DNA of 64,000 nucleotides from Porphyromonas loveana (GTDB lineage Bacteria; Bacteroidota; Bacteroidia; Bacteroidales; Porphyromonadaceae). The translations under genes and the position numbers were made by a program. The stretch lies in the NCBI RefSeq assembly GCF_003096695.1, contig NZ_QEKY01000001.1:175588-239587 (forward strand). Reading direction: 5' to 3'. The notes under the pieces were generated by a model. It was not told the DNA's origin. It saw only the letters and a list, made by a program, of their open reading frames with translations, and did not search any database. This document shows positions 8,473 to 17,110 of this stretch, piece after piece (position 1 is the stretch's first letter; each line of letters begins with the position of its first letter).

Positions 8473-9497
8473 CTCGTACTACGCTCATCTTCACCGTGCT
8501 CGTCCTGCTGACGATCGCTGCTTTCATCGCCGATTTGGTGTGGGGCAGCCTGGATATATCGCCTGCCGACGTGCTGTCTGCGCTGAGCGGCAGGGGCGAT
8601 CTGGAGACCAAAGACTATGTTATCCGCAACTTCCGCCTCCCGAAAGCCTTGACTGCACTCTTTGCTGGTGCAGGCATATCCATTGCGGGATTGCAGATGC
8701 AGAGCCTCTTCCGCAATCCGCTCGCCGATACCTCCATCCTCGGCATCAGTAGTGGGGCGGGGCTTGGGGTGGCTCTTTACATCATGTCTTTTGCCATTCT
8801 CCCCGGCATCAGCTTGCAGACGGGTTCGGCTGATACATGGGGCGTCGCTTTGGCGTCGTGCATCGGTTCGATGCTTGTCCTCATGCTCATATCCGTGGTG
8901 GCAGCATGGCTCAGAGATATGGTCTCTGTGCTCATCGTGGGAGTCATGATCGGTTTCTTGGCCAGCTCGTTTATCTCCATCCTTCAGTTCTTCTCGGATA
9001 ACGAGATGCTCAAAGGCTATCTCATCTGGTCTTTCGGCAGTGTGGCAGGCACCACGTGGCGGCAACTTTCTCTGATGATCCCCATCGTTTCTGTCGGGCT
9101 CTTCCTCTCTATGCTGATGCCTAAATATATGAATGCCTTGAGCATCGGAGAAAACTATGCTCGCAGCGTGGGCATTCGTGTCGAGCGCGACCGGATCATC
9201 ATGATAGGCATCACCAGTGTGATCACAGGGACGATAACGGCCTTTACCGGTCCCATTGCCTTTCTCGGTATCGCCGTGCCACATTTTACCCGTTTGGCTT
9301 TCAAGAGTTCGAACTACCGCATACTACTCCCCGGAACGATGCTGTGCGGAGCTCTCTTGATGCTGATATGCGACATCATTACGCAAGTGCCCGGGCGAGG
9401 CTTTGTACTCCCGATCAATGCCATTACCTCGATGATCGGTGCGCCCGTCGTGATCTGGACCATCGCGCGCAATCGCAAGAAACGTCTAATCTTCTGA
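8469..9497 (+). CDS. ABC importer permease, BtuC/FecCD family
   Basis: A start at ATG 8469, overlapping the upstream stop (ATGA), gives 342 residues; an in-frame ATG at 8448 would add seven. The protein has about ten hydrophobic segments and FecCD family motifs: FRLPKALTALFAGAGISIAG near the N-terminus, LFRNPLADTSILGISSGAG, and the EAA-like loop GPIAFLGIAVPHFTRLAF that contacts the ATPase. It forms the channel of the importer, probably as a homodimer. The operon context (riboswitch, binding protein, ATPase, CbiZ) indicates corrinoid transport. Confidence 0.88.
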   Translation: MTRTTLIFTVLVLLTIAAFIADLVWGSLDISPADVLSALSGRGDLETKDYVIRNFRLPKALTALFAGAGISIAGLQMQSLFRNPLADTSILGISSGAGLGVALYIMSFAILPGISLQTGSADTWGVALASCIGSMLVLMLISVVAAWLRDMVSVLIVGVMIGFLASSFISILQFFSDNEMLKGYLIWSFGSVAGTTWRQLSLMIPIVSVGLFLSMLMPKYMNALSIGENYARSVGIRVERDRIIMIGITSVITGTITAFTGPIAFLGIAVPHFTRLAFKSSNYRILLPGTMLCGALLMLICDIITQVPGRGFVLPINAITSMIGAPVVIWTIARNRKKRLIF

Positions 9498-9506
9498 GCC
9501 TGACCC

Positions 9507-10514
9507 ATGAGTACCCATGCCGATAATATCGTACTGAGCCGTCTCTCCACAGGCTATAAGAGCAGGAAAACGGAGCGGATCGTCTCCAAGCGGATTGACC
9601 TCTCAGTCCTGTCGGGAGAGTTGGTGATGCTGATGGGGCCTAACGGCTGCGGCAAGTCCACGCTCATGCTCACGATGGCAGGACTCTTGCAGCCTATGTC
9701 GGGCGAGATCACCATCGCAGGACGCGACATGCACAGTCTGCGTATGAGTGAAAAGGCCAAGATGTTCAGCTTGGTTCTCACTGACAAGATAGCATCCAGG
9801 AACCTAACGGTTCATGACATTGTGGTTATCGGACGCTATCCTTATGTGAGTTATAGAGGAAGGTTGAGTGCCGAGGACAAACGCATCGTGAGTGAATCAC
9901 TTACGGCCTGCCGACTGACAGGATTCGAATCCCGCCTCTACAGCGAATTAAGCGACGGAGAGAAACAGCGCGTCATGATAGCGCGTGCGCTGGCTCAGCA
10001 GACACCCGTCATGCTCTTGGACGAACCGACAGCGCACTTAGACTTGCCAAGTCGTCTGGAGGTCATCGCCATGCTGCGCGATCTGACTCGCAATACCTAC
10101 AAAAGCATCCTTATGTCCACGCACGAAATGGATCTGGCTTTGCAATGGGCTGACACTGTGTGGTTGATGGATAGGGAAGGAGTTGTCACCTGTGGCGCGC
10201 CCGAGGACTTGGTGTTGAGTCATGCTTTTGAACGTGTATTCGGCAACGATAAACTCAGCTTCGATCCGGAGCTTGGCGCCTTCTCTGTCAAGCATAGCAC
10301 AGCCGTGCCAGTCTTGGTTGAGGGATGTGGTGCTTCTTATAAATGGACGCTCAATGCCCTGCATCGTAACGGCTTCGTAGAGACTGCCGATACGGCCTGC
10401 ACAAGAAAAGTCCTTATTCAGGAAAACGGTTGGTTGTTGCAGTTAGAAAATCGTAGCGAGCGCCACGACTCTATCGGCTCGCTTCTACATGCCTTGCACT
10501 GTGTCCACAAATAG
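9507..10514 (+). CDS. ABC importer ATPase, BtuD/FecE-like, with C-terminal extension
   Basis: This 335-residue ATPase carries Walker A GPNGCGKST (44-52), signature LSDGEKQR (148-155), Walker B VMLLDEP (168-174) and an H-loop in STHEMDLAL. It energises the adjacent permease. FecE/BtuD proteins are usually about 250-265 residues; here about 80 further residues follow, including a KWTLNALHRNGFV stretch. I do not recognise this extension, which might be regulatory or bind a ligand. The gene starts nine bases after the permease stop and is followed 22 bases later by cbiZ. Confidence 0.86.
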   Translation: MSTHADNIVLSRLSTGYKSRKTERIVSKRIDLSVLSGELVMLMGPNGCGKSTLMLTMAGLLQPMSGEITIAGRDMHSLRMSEKAKMFSLVLTDKIASRNLTVHDIVVIGRYPYVSYRGRLSAEDKRIVSESLTACRLTGFESRLYSELSDGEKQRVMIARALAQQTPVMLLDEPTAHLDLPSRLEVIAMLRDLTRNTYKSILMSTHEMDLALQWADTVWLMDREGVVTCGAPEDLVLSHAFERVFGNDKLSFDPELGAFSVKHSTAVPVLVEGCGASYKWTLNALHRNGFVETADTACTRKVLIQENGWLLQLENRSERHDSIGSLLHALHCVHK

Positions 10515-10536
10515 ATAAATAAAGCCCGATCGTTCT

Positions 10537-11688
10537 ATGTCCACTCCCATTCCCGAACTCGGCCAACTACAACCACTCTTCTTCAGCCCGATGGGCGATC
10601 CCATCTATCATTACGGTGAGAGTATGATCGTGCGTTTTGTCGGTCACCGCGGCGTAGTCAGTACGTCTAATCTTAACGGAGGTTACCGAGAGGATTTACA
10701 ATACGCTTTCAATAATAGTTGCGGGCGGCATCCTGATGTAGTAGCTAAGCGCTCAACGGGCATGAGAGGCAAGACAATGACCGAGCATTATGCCGCCTTG
10801 GCAGAAGACTTGGGGCTTCCGCTCGCTGTTACGACGGGCATGGGGACAGCAGCTCTTATCGAGAATACAGCCATCTCTACACGCGAATATCATGGCGTCA
10901 CGGTCATGGCTGTAACGACTGCGGGCATTGACGTCAACGGAGGACGGGCCGGAGAGCCGGCTGCCTACGACGAATTTACGCAGACCGACCTCATCAAACC
11001 CGGTACAATCAACGTCTTTCTCTTCATTGATGCTCTCTTGGATGCAGGAGCCTTGACGCGCGCCATCGTTACTGCAACCGAAGCTAAAACAGCAGCCCTG
11101 CAAGAACTTATGGCCAATAGCCGATACTCCGAAGATTTGGCTACCGGCTCTGGTACCGATTCCATGATAGCCGTTTGCAACAGAGCGTCCGAAACGGTGC
11201 TGTACAATAGTGGCAAGCATGTGTTGATGGGCGAGATGATAGGGCAGACAGTGAAGGAGTCGGTCAAAGAAGCCCTTGCTAAGCAGACTGCTATGACGCC
11301 TTTGCGGCAAGCATCGATCGAATGGCAGACGAAGCGCTACGAGATAACGAAGGAGGCGATAATCGCTCGTTGTCTCGAATTGTATCCGTCCCTGCAGAAA
11401 GAGGCATTGGAAGAAAAAATGATACAGATGGATCGAGACCAAAATCTCCTCGCTACAGTGGCTGCCATCGCTCATCTATGCGACCAAAATCGCTGGGGCA
11501 TTCTCTCCGATGCAAGCATGAGCCACACAGCAGGCAGTATGCTCGACTCCCTTTTTGCAGAGAATAAGATCACAGATATAAAAAGGATGGACTATACATC
11601 TGTCGCAGATGAGCCGATCTATCGTACTGTCCTTTCCCAAACGATCCTGACTCTCGCCGGGATACTCAAACAGAGAATCACTACCTAA
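10537..11688 (+). CDS. cbiZ: Adenosylcobinamide amidohydrolase CbiZ family protein
   Basis: This 383-residue protein matches CbiZ (PF01955) over about residues 25-265: VSTSNLNGGYREDL at the start, then VTTAGIDVNGGRAGEP, KPGTINVFLFIDALLDAGAL, ATEAKTAALQEL and LATGSGTDS. CbiZ removes the aminopropanol arm of imported adenosylcobinamide to give adenosylcobyric acid, so cells without de novo corrin synthesis can remodel foreign corrinoids. Classic CbiZ proteins are about 220-250 residues; here a further 115 or so residues, rich in acidic and basic positions, follow (about 270-383) and are not recognised. Location between an importer ATPase and a TonB receptor, under a cobalamin riboswitch, supports the call. 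Confidence 0.85.
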   Translation: MSTPIPELGQLQPLFFSPMGDPIYHYGESMIVRFVGHRGVVSTSNLNGGYREDLQYAFNNSCGRHPDVVAKRSTGMRGKTMTEHYAALAEDLGLPLAVTTGMGTAALIENTAISTREYHGVTVMAVTTAGIDVNGGRAGEPAAYDEFTQTDLIKPGTINVFLFIDALLDAGALTRAIVTATEAKTAALQELMANSRYSEDLATGSGTDSMIAVCNRASETVLYNSGKHVLMGEMIGQTVKESVKEALAKQTAMTPLRQASIEWQTKRYEITKEAIIARCLELYPSLQKEALEEKMIQMDRDQNLLATVAAIAHLCDQNRWGILSDASMSHTAGSMLDSLFAENKITDIKRMDYTSVADEPIYRTVLSQTILTLAGILKQRITT

Positions 11689-11715
11689 AGTAATAGTTTC
11701 AATAAATAACCCGTT

Positions 11716-13830
11716 ATGAAAAAAATTTTCTTCGCGCTATTGTCTCTGGGCATATCAGCGCAGGCTTTTGCCAAAACCGACAATGAACAAGTTGACTCTT
11801 TGCGGTCGCAAAATCTGGAGCCCGTCACGGTTTACTCCACGCGTACTTCCGTCCCCTTGAAGCTCGTGCCGGCCAAGCTGGAAGTTATTCCGGCACGCAA
11901 TATCGAGCAGTCCGGATTTACGAACATGACTGATCTGCTCAAGAGTCAAAGTTCCCTTGATGTGACCCAGTACCCGGGCTTTAATTCCAATATTGGTATC
12001 CGCGGTTTCAAGCCTTCGGGCAAGTATGTAAACGTGTTGGTGAACGGTATCCCTGCCGGTACAGACAACATCTCTACGCTCAGTGTTCAGGACATCGAGC
12101 AGATCGAGATCCTCAAAGGTCCCTTTTCCTCTATTTATGGTACAAATGCCATGGGCGGTATCATCAATGTTATCACCAAGAAGTCCAAGGACAAAGTGCG
12201 AGGCAACGTTTCGCTCGGCGGTGGTAGCTACGAGACCGTTGTGGGAGCCTTCAATATGGGTGGTCGCTTCGAGGATATCTTTTCCTTCGATCTGAGTGTG
12301 GGGTTGGACAAGCAGAACAGGGCCTACAAGACGGGTACAAAAAACTTCCTCTCCCTCAGTCCTCTTGAAGAACTTATCGTTGATCCTAAGACACAGGGAC
12401 AAAAGATGGAGAATAGTGATTACACGATAGGCTCCGGACGTCTCCGCTTTGGTATCGATTTCGCTCAGGGATGGTCACTGAATGTGTACGAGAATCTCTT
12501 CATCGGTAACGATATCCCTCTTGGTGGCAGTATCTGGAAGGTGTATGGTCAGACTAAGAAAAATCTGAATCGTTCTGCTACTTCGGCCGAACTCCTCGGG
12601 CAACTTGGCAACCACAGTTTGCAGTTCTCTCCCTATTATAATGTGGAGAAGGCAGAGAACTACGACAAGGCTGATCCTACGGGCTTCGTCGATTTCAAAT
12701 CCGACTATACTTCGCTTGGCGCTTTGTTGCAGGACAAAATCTCTTTCGGCCGTCATAATGTGGTTGTCGGTGTGGATGCCCGCAGTGCTACGACAAACTC
12801 TGAGCGATTCTCACAGGCAGGCGTCAATACGCTCCCGTACAACCCCGGCTACTCAACTAACAACCTGGGTGTATTCGGACAGGCCAACTTCTACCTGCTC
12901 GACAACGCCCTCACTCTTACTGCCGGTGCTCGAGCGGACTTCATGGCTTTCATCCTGAAAGAAAACAAATATCTCCATAATGACTATAAGAGAGAAAATC
13001 ACAATGTAGTCAGCCCCAATGTCGGCCTCCGATACGAATTCGTCAAGGGACTCACGGCGCATGCCACTTATGGTAGCGCTTTCACGGCTCCGGATGCTTA
13101 TCAGAAAGCCGGTTACTATGTGGGTGCTTTTGGTACGACAATGGGTAACCCCGACCTCAAGCCCGAGCGTTCTGCTACGTTCGACTTCGGATTCGGCTAC
13201 AACAATCCTTCTTGTGGTATCCAAGCCGACGTGACCTACTTCCATACCGATCACAAGGATCTGATCATGTCAGTCTATGATGCCAACTATACAACCACCT
13301 ATGTCAATACCGACAAGGCTCGTATGAGTGGTATCGAGGCCATGTTGTCCTATGACTTCGGCACTCTCTTTGCCAATAAGTTCTCGCTCCGCGCATTTAT
13401 GAACGGTACTTTCATGCTCAATGCAGAGATGAAGGGCGATGCTGCCGACTCTCAATGGACCGATCTTTACTACGTACGCAAGCAGAACGTTACCTTCGGT
13501 CTCGATTTTCGCTGCAAGCAAGGTCTTGAGCTCATGCTGAACGGTCGCTTCATGGGACGTCGTATCGAACAGAACTGGTATACTTACTATCCCGAAGTAC
13601 GTCCCGACTTGGCTGCTCTCTTGCAGGCCGAAGAACCCGAACTGGCTGCAAAAGGTCTGCTGCGTCATCCGCAAGCACTCGTCTTCAACGCGGCGGCTTA
13701 CTACCACTTCAATAAGGTCTTGAGCGTTGGGTTGCACCTGAACAATATCCTCGACGAGAACTATACGGAGAAGGACGGCTACAATATGCCGGGTCGCAAC
13801 CTCTTCGGCAAGCTCACTGTCAACTTCTAA
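11716..13830 (+). CDS. TonB-dependent outer-membrane receptor, probable corrinoid receptor (BtuB-like)
   Basis: This 704-residue protein has a signal peptide (about residues 1-19, ending AFA), a plug domain (about 35-155, with LKGPFSSIYGTNAMGGIINVITKK) and a 22-strand-type barrel ending in GRNLFGKLTVNF with the terminal aromatic residue expected for BAM insertion. It would move a ligand across the outer membrane using TonB energy and pass it to the lipoprotein encoded at the head of the operon. Corrinoid is the inferred ligand because the operon starts with a cobalamin riboswitch and contains cbiZ. Family members also import haem or siderophores, so the ligand is not proven by sequence. Confidence 0.85.
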   Translation: MKKIFFALLSLGISAQAFAKTDNEQVDSLRSQNLEPVTVYSTRTSVPLKLVPAKLEVIPARNIEQSGFTNMTDLLKSQSSLDVTQYPGFNSNIGIRGFKPSGKYVNVLVNGIPAGTDNISTLSVQDIEQIEILKGPFSSIYGTNAMGGIINVITKKSKDKVRGNVSLGGGSYETVVGAFNMGGRFEDIFSFDLSVGLDKQNRAYKTGTKNFLSLSPLEELIVDPKTQGQKMENSDYTIGSGRLRFGIDFAQGWSLNVYENLFIGNDIPLGGSIWKVYGQTKKNLNRSATSAELLGQLGNHSLQFSPYYNVEKAENYDKADPTGFVDFKSDYTSLGALLQDKISFGRHNVVVGVDARSATTNSERFSQAGVNTLPYNPGYSTNNLGVFGQANFYLLDNALTLTAGARADFMAFILKENKYLHNDYKRENHNVVSPNVGLRYEFVKGLTAHATYGSAFTAPDAYQKAGYYVGAFGTTMGNPDLKPERSATFDFGFGYNNPSCGIQADVTYFHTDHKDLIMSVYDANYTTTYVNTDKARMSGIEAMLSYDFGTLFANKFSLRAFMNGTFMLNAEMKGDAADSQWTDLYYVRKQNVTFGLDFRCKQGLELMLNGRFMGRRIEQNWYTYYPEVRPDLAALLQAEEPELAAKGLLRHPQALVFNAAAYYHFNKVLSVGLHLNNILDENYTEKDGYNMPGRNLFGKLTVNF

Positions 13831-13860
13831 ACACGACAGAGGAGCTTTTTCCTTTAAAGG

Positions 13861-13897
13861 AAGCGGGTATGCCGAGTGAAATTTGGCATACCCGCTT
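13861..13897 (+). terminator. Terminator of the corrinoid salvage operon
   Basis: AAGCGGGTATGCC (13861-13873) and GGCATACCCGCTT (13885-13897) form a perfect 13-bp stem 31 bases after the receptor stop codon. The T-run is weak, but position and strength fit operon termination. Confidence 0.75.
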
Positions 13898-13924
13898 TGC
13901 ATTTGTAGTCCAGCCATGGCGCGA

Positions 13925-14175
13925 AAAAACTTTTCAACAACGAATACTTGTTTAGACTCATTCTAAATAAAAGCTCTTGGGGAAGGTGGCCGATGAGGCG
14001 ACTGAGCCCGAAAGATTGGCCTTGGGAGGTCGTATGTCGATTTTTGGAAGAGTGGATGATCATCTTTATAATCCTTAGATGCAATTTTTATAAAAATCAT
14101 TTCTAATTATTATAATCATTGCAAGTGAACTTTATAAAGATCAGAAACAGACTTTATAATCTTTACATCCTCCTT
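13925..14175. repeat. Dispersed AT-rich intergenic repeat, copy A
   Basis: About 250 bases contain TTTAGACTCATTCTAAATAA followed, about 120 bases on, by a ladder of ATCTTTATAA / TTTATAAAAATC / ATTATTATAATC / CTTTATAAAGATC / CTTTATAATCTTTACAT elements spaced 20-30 bases apart. The same order of blocks recurs in diverged form at 29708-29965 (copy B). TTTAGA-CTCAT-TCTAAA is itself a perfect palindrome with the look of a Fur-type operator. No convincing ORF is present. The rest of the gap up to 14681 holds the hairpin at 14198-14249 and the leader of the subtilase gene. Confidence 0.6.
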
Positions 14176-14197
14176 TGACCCAATTCTCGGTACGATA

Positions 14198-14249
14198 AAC
14201 GCAAAGCGCCCACAGAGTTTTGATGATAACTCTGTGGGCGCTTTGCGTT
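14198..14249. terminator. Strong 22-bp stem-loop, probable bidirectional terminator
   Basis: AACGCAAAGCGCCCACAGAGTT (14198-14219) and its exact reverse complement (14228-14249) flank an eight-base spacer. No gene ends next to it, so it may close a short transcript from the repeat region or shield the subtilase gene from upstream readthrough. From here to 14681 I see only AT-rich leader sequence with a possible TATCTTAG promoter near 14586. Confidence 0.55.
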
Positions 14250-14681
14250 GCTTCGGGAGCGTAAGTAGCGGTCTGTTATTCCTGACTGGTCATAATTGAG
14301 GGATTCGGATTAGCCTCAGGGAGTAGAAATCGAGTCATGTGCCGATCTGGTATGATAGGGCAAGATTGTGTGGGGAGAATCGAAAAGAGGTGCGTTGGGT
14401 ACATCTTGGGGCATTTAGTTAGTGGCATCTTTTTGAGAGGCGATCGGATCAATTCAGAGAATAGGTGCTCGTTGGTCTGCAAAAGTAGCAGTATCGGGCG
14501 ACTTGCACAAGGGGGCGATCACCGTTTGCCAAATTCAAAGCAGTCCGAAAAACCGATAAATTCCAATTTTCTTCTTCCTTTTTCCTATCTTAGTCGCGGA
14601 TTAGCTCCCCTCCATTGTGTAAAAGCGGATATAAATAGAGGATGAAAATTGTAAAACGAACTGATAATAAGAACATTAAGT

Positions 14682-16298
14682 ATGAGAGCAAGAATTATTC
14701 TAGCATTGCTTTTTGTCACCATGCTTGCGTATGGACAAGAGGCTAAAAAGAACACAGCGGGCACTCCCTCGCAGGAGTCGATTTCTTATGTGGAGAATGA
14801 GTTTATCATTTGGCTGGAGCAGGGGGTGGATGCAGCCTCATTCGCAGCGCGATCCAACGAAGCAATTGCTCCTAAAGAGCTGTTGTCCAAGGACCTGAAC
14901 ATTTGGCTTTTTGAGATCAAAGGCGATGTTAAACACAGAGATCTGATCATGCAAAATCTCTCTCGAAATGGTGATATCCGTCATATCCAAAATAATCACA
15001 CCAACATCTCGATGCGAGACGTTACGCCTGATGATACCTACTACAACCAGCAATGGGCACCAGCGAAAATGCAGCTTCCCAAGGCATGGGACGAATACAC
15101 GACCGGTGGTCTCACGGCTTTGGGCGATACGATTGTTGTGGCTGTTATCGATGGGGGAGTGTTTCTCAATCACCAAGATCTGAACCTCTGGAAAAATCGC
15201 CACGAGACTCCGGGTAACGGGATAGACGATGACGGCAATGGCTACATTGATGATTATCACGGATGGAATGCGTATACTAATAATGGCAATATAATATCGG
15301 ACAGTCACGGTACGCATGTGGCTGGAATTGTCGGTGCTATCGGCAACAATGGCAAGGGAGTCGCCGGGGTGAATTGGGCTGTGAAAGTGCTTCCGATTCG
15401 TGGTAGTTCGGGAACCGAATCTATCGTCGTAAAGGCCTATTCTTATGTGCTGGCCCAGCGCAAACTCTACAATGAAACAAATGGAGAAAAAGGCGCCTTT
15501 ATTGTGGCCTCCAACTCTTCTTTCGGTATAGACTATGCCAATCCGAACAATTACCCTATATGGTGCTCCATGTATGACGAGATGGGCAAGCAAGGTATCC
15601 TCAGTGCTGCTGCAGGACCCAATAGAAACGTGAATGTGGATCAGGTGGGTGATGTTCCTTCTACATGCGCAAGTTTGTATATGCTCGGTGTGACGAATAC
15701 GACCAACCTCGATCAAAAATACGTTAGTGCGGGCTATGGGACTACCCATATCGACATTGGTGCTCCCGGCACCAATATTTATTCGACTATGCCGAACAAT
15801 GCATATGCCAATAATACCGGTACATCTATGGCTACGCCTCAAGTGGCAGGTGTAATAGCTCTCATGTATGCGGCGATGCCCAAGAATATGATCGAGTCTT
15901 GCAAGGCAGATCCTGCAGCTTTCGCTCTCAAGGTGAGAGAGTTTTTGTTGGAAGGGGCCGATGAGCTTGCCTCTCTGAACAACTTGGTAGCCGGAAAAAG
16001 AAGACTCAATGCCTATGGTGCTATACAAAAGGCGGTGGCATATGGCAATAGCATGGACGAGGTCCTGAGCGACAACGATGTGAGCATCTTCCCCAATCCG
16101 ACAGTTGGTGAACTGAGAGTCCAGGGGGGTGTAGACCGCGTAGAGGTTCTGGATGCTGCCGGTAAGAGCGTGGGTGTTTACGAAATGGCCGGTAAGAATC
16201 AGGACGTGATCAATATCTCTCACCTCCCGACCGGTGTTTATCTGGTGAAGATGAACACAAGCAAAGGTGAGATCCTTAAGAAAGTGGTGAAAGAATAA
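14682..16298 (+). CDS. Secreted subtilisin-like serine protease (S8) with type IX sorting domain
   Basis: The 538 residues comprise a signal peptide (about 1-18, ending AYG), a propeptide-like region (about 20-110), a subtilase domain and a C-terminal sorting domain. The catalytic triad is D157 in VAVIDGGV, H209 in SHGTHVAG and S382 in TGTSMATPQ, with the oxyanion asparagine near N278. The region after about residue 465 (DVSIFPNPTVGELRV, then LPTGVYLVKM and a lysine-rich end) is a typical Por secretion system C-terminal domain, so the enzyme is expected on the surface or secreted by the T9SS. DDDGNGYIDD (182-191) resembles a calcium loop. It probably adds to peptide supply in an amino-acid-fermenting organism. 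Monocistronic, with its own terminator. Confidence 0.92.
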   Translation: MRARIILALLFVTMLAYGQEAKKNTAGTPSQESISYVENEFIIWLEQGVDAASFAARSNEAIAPKELLSKDLNIWLFEIKGDVKHRDLIMQNLSRNGDIRHIQNNHTNISMRDVTPDDTYYNQQWAPAKMQLPKAWDEYTTGGLTALGDTIVVAVIDGGVFLNHQDLNLWKNRHETPGNGIDDDGNGYIDDYHGWNAYTNNGNIISDSHGTHVAGIVGAIGNNGKGVAGVNWAVKVLPIRGSSGTESIVVKAYSYVLAQRKLYNETNGEKGAFIVASNSSFGIDYANPNNYPIWCSMYDEMGKQGILSAAAGPNRNVNVDQVGDVPSTCASLYMLGVTNTTNLDQKYVSAGYGTTHIDIGAPGTNIYSTMPNNAYANNTGTSMATPQVAGVIALMYAAMPKNMIESCKADPAAFALKVREFLLEGADELASLNNLVAGKRRLNAYGAIQKAVAYGNSMDEVLSDNDVSIFPNPTVGELRVQGGVDRVEVLDAAGKSVGVYEMAGKNQDVINISHLPTGVYLVKMNTSKGEILKKVVKE

Positions 16299-16330
16299 GC
16301 CTCCTGCTTACTTCCCCATGCGATAATAGA

Positions 16331-16365
16331 AGGGCTGTGTCACGCTGATGGCGCAGCCCTTTTTA
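16331..16365 (+). terminator. Terminator after the subtilase gene
   Basis: AGGGCTGTG (16331-16339) pairs with CGCAGCCCT (16352-16360), with one G-U pair, and runs directly into T residues. Confidence 0.8.
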
Positions 16366-16407
16366 CTGCCGCAAACAAATTCTCAACGAGTAGGAGTCTG
16401 TGGTGGG

Positions 16408-16439
16408 TTTTGTGATTTCGATCGAATTTCGTTTCTTTG
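16408..16439 (+). promoter_or_regulatory. Promoter of rplS
   Basis: TTTTG (16408-16412) and TTTCTTTG (16432-16439), 19 bases apart, resemble the Bacteroidetes -33/-7 pair and lie about 90 bases before the rplS start. Confidence 0.5.
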
Positions 16440-16528
16440 CAGTCGCTTTGCGTAATCTCTGGCAGGAAATAACGAGTTGCCTGTGAATATTGCGTTTAGT
16501 AAAAGGACTAATCCAAAAAGCAAGAACA

Positions 16529-16894
16529 ATGGACTTTATTAAGATCGTAAACGAAGAGTTCAAGTCAGGGAAAGAACATCCCAAATTTAACAGCGGCGAT
16601 ACCATCACGGTAGAATACCGCATCAAGGAGGGTAACAAGGAACGTATCCAGAAGTATCGCGGCGTGGTTATCCGCATCAGCGGTCATGGCGAGAAAAAGC
16701 GTTTCACCGTTCGCAAGATTTCTGACGGCATCGGTGTGGAGCGTATCTTCCCGCTCGAAAGCCCCTTCATCGAAAGCATCACCGTTGAGAAGTACGGTAA
16801 GGTACGTCGTGCCAAGCTGTATTATCTGCGTGGCCTCACCGGCAAGAAAGCTCGTATCAAGGAGCGCCGCGTGAACGTTGCTTCCAAAGCGTAA
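16529..16894 (+). CDS. rplS: 50S ribosomal protein L19
   Basis: This 121-residue protein is L19 of the large subunit, located at the interface with the small subunit. The family block [23 protein letters not shown] and the C-terminal [18 protein letters not shown] are intact. The start is placed at ATG 16529 ([11 protein letters not shown]), because 13 further in-frame codons upstream read into the leader and are not typical of L19. It has its own promoter and is followed by a stem-loop. Confidence 0.95.
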   Translation: MDFIKIVNEEFKSGKEHPKFNSGDTITVEYRIKEGNKERIQKYRGVVIRISGHGEKKRFTVRKISDGIGVERIFPLESPFIESITVEKYGKVRRAKLYYLRGLTGKKARIKERRVNVASKA

Positions 16895-16944
16895 CATTTC
16901 GTAGAGCGAGACTTCAAGTCTCTCTGCACGCATACAGCATCACT

Positions 16945-16985
16945 GCCCGAGCTTACGACTCTTCGTCGTTTGCTCGGGCGAGCTG
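16945..16985 (+). terminator. Terminator of rplS
   Basis: GCCCGAGC (16945-16952) pairs with GCTCGGGC (16972-16979). An inner ACGA/TCGT stem lies between them, and a short T-rich stretch (GTTTTAT) follows. Confidence 0.7.
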
Positions 16986-17068
16986 TTTTATATCCCGTGC
17001 TATCTGCTCGTGCATAGACTGTTGCTCGGTCAGTTTCTTATTATATGTAATGAACGCCCTCTTTTCAT

Positions 17069-17076
17069 TATCTTTG
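17069..17076 (+). promoter_or_regulatory. -7 element upstream of trpS
   Basis: TATCTTTG matches the Bacteroidetes -7 consensus exactly, 35 bases before the trpS start. The -33 region is not clear. Confidence 0.45.
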
Positions 17077-17110
17077 CAATCATCGAAAAAAATTAAATAG
17101 GAATTGTAAT

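Noticed and set aside
9921..9940. tRNA-like T-arm GATTCGAATCCCGCC
   Set aside because: It lies inside the conserved part of the importer ATPase gene, and no acceptor or anticodon arms can be formed.
14838..16223. 461-codon ORF antisense to the subtilase
   Set aside because: The plus strand has signal peptide, catalytic triad and sorting domain; the antisense translation is histidine- and isoleucine-rich noise.
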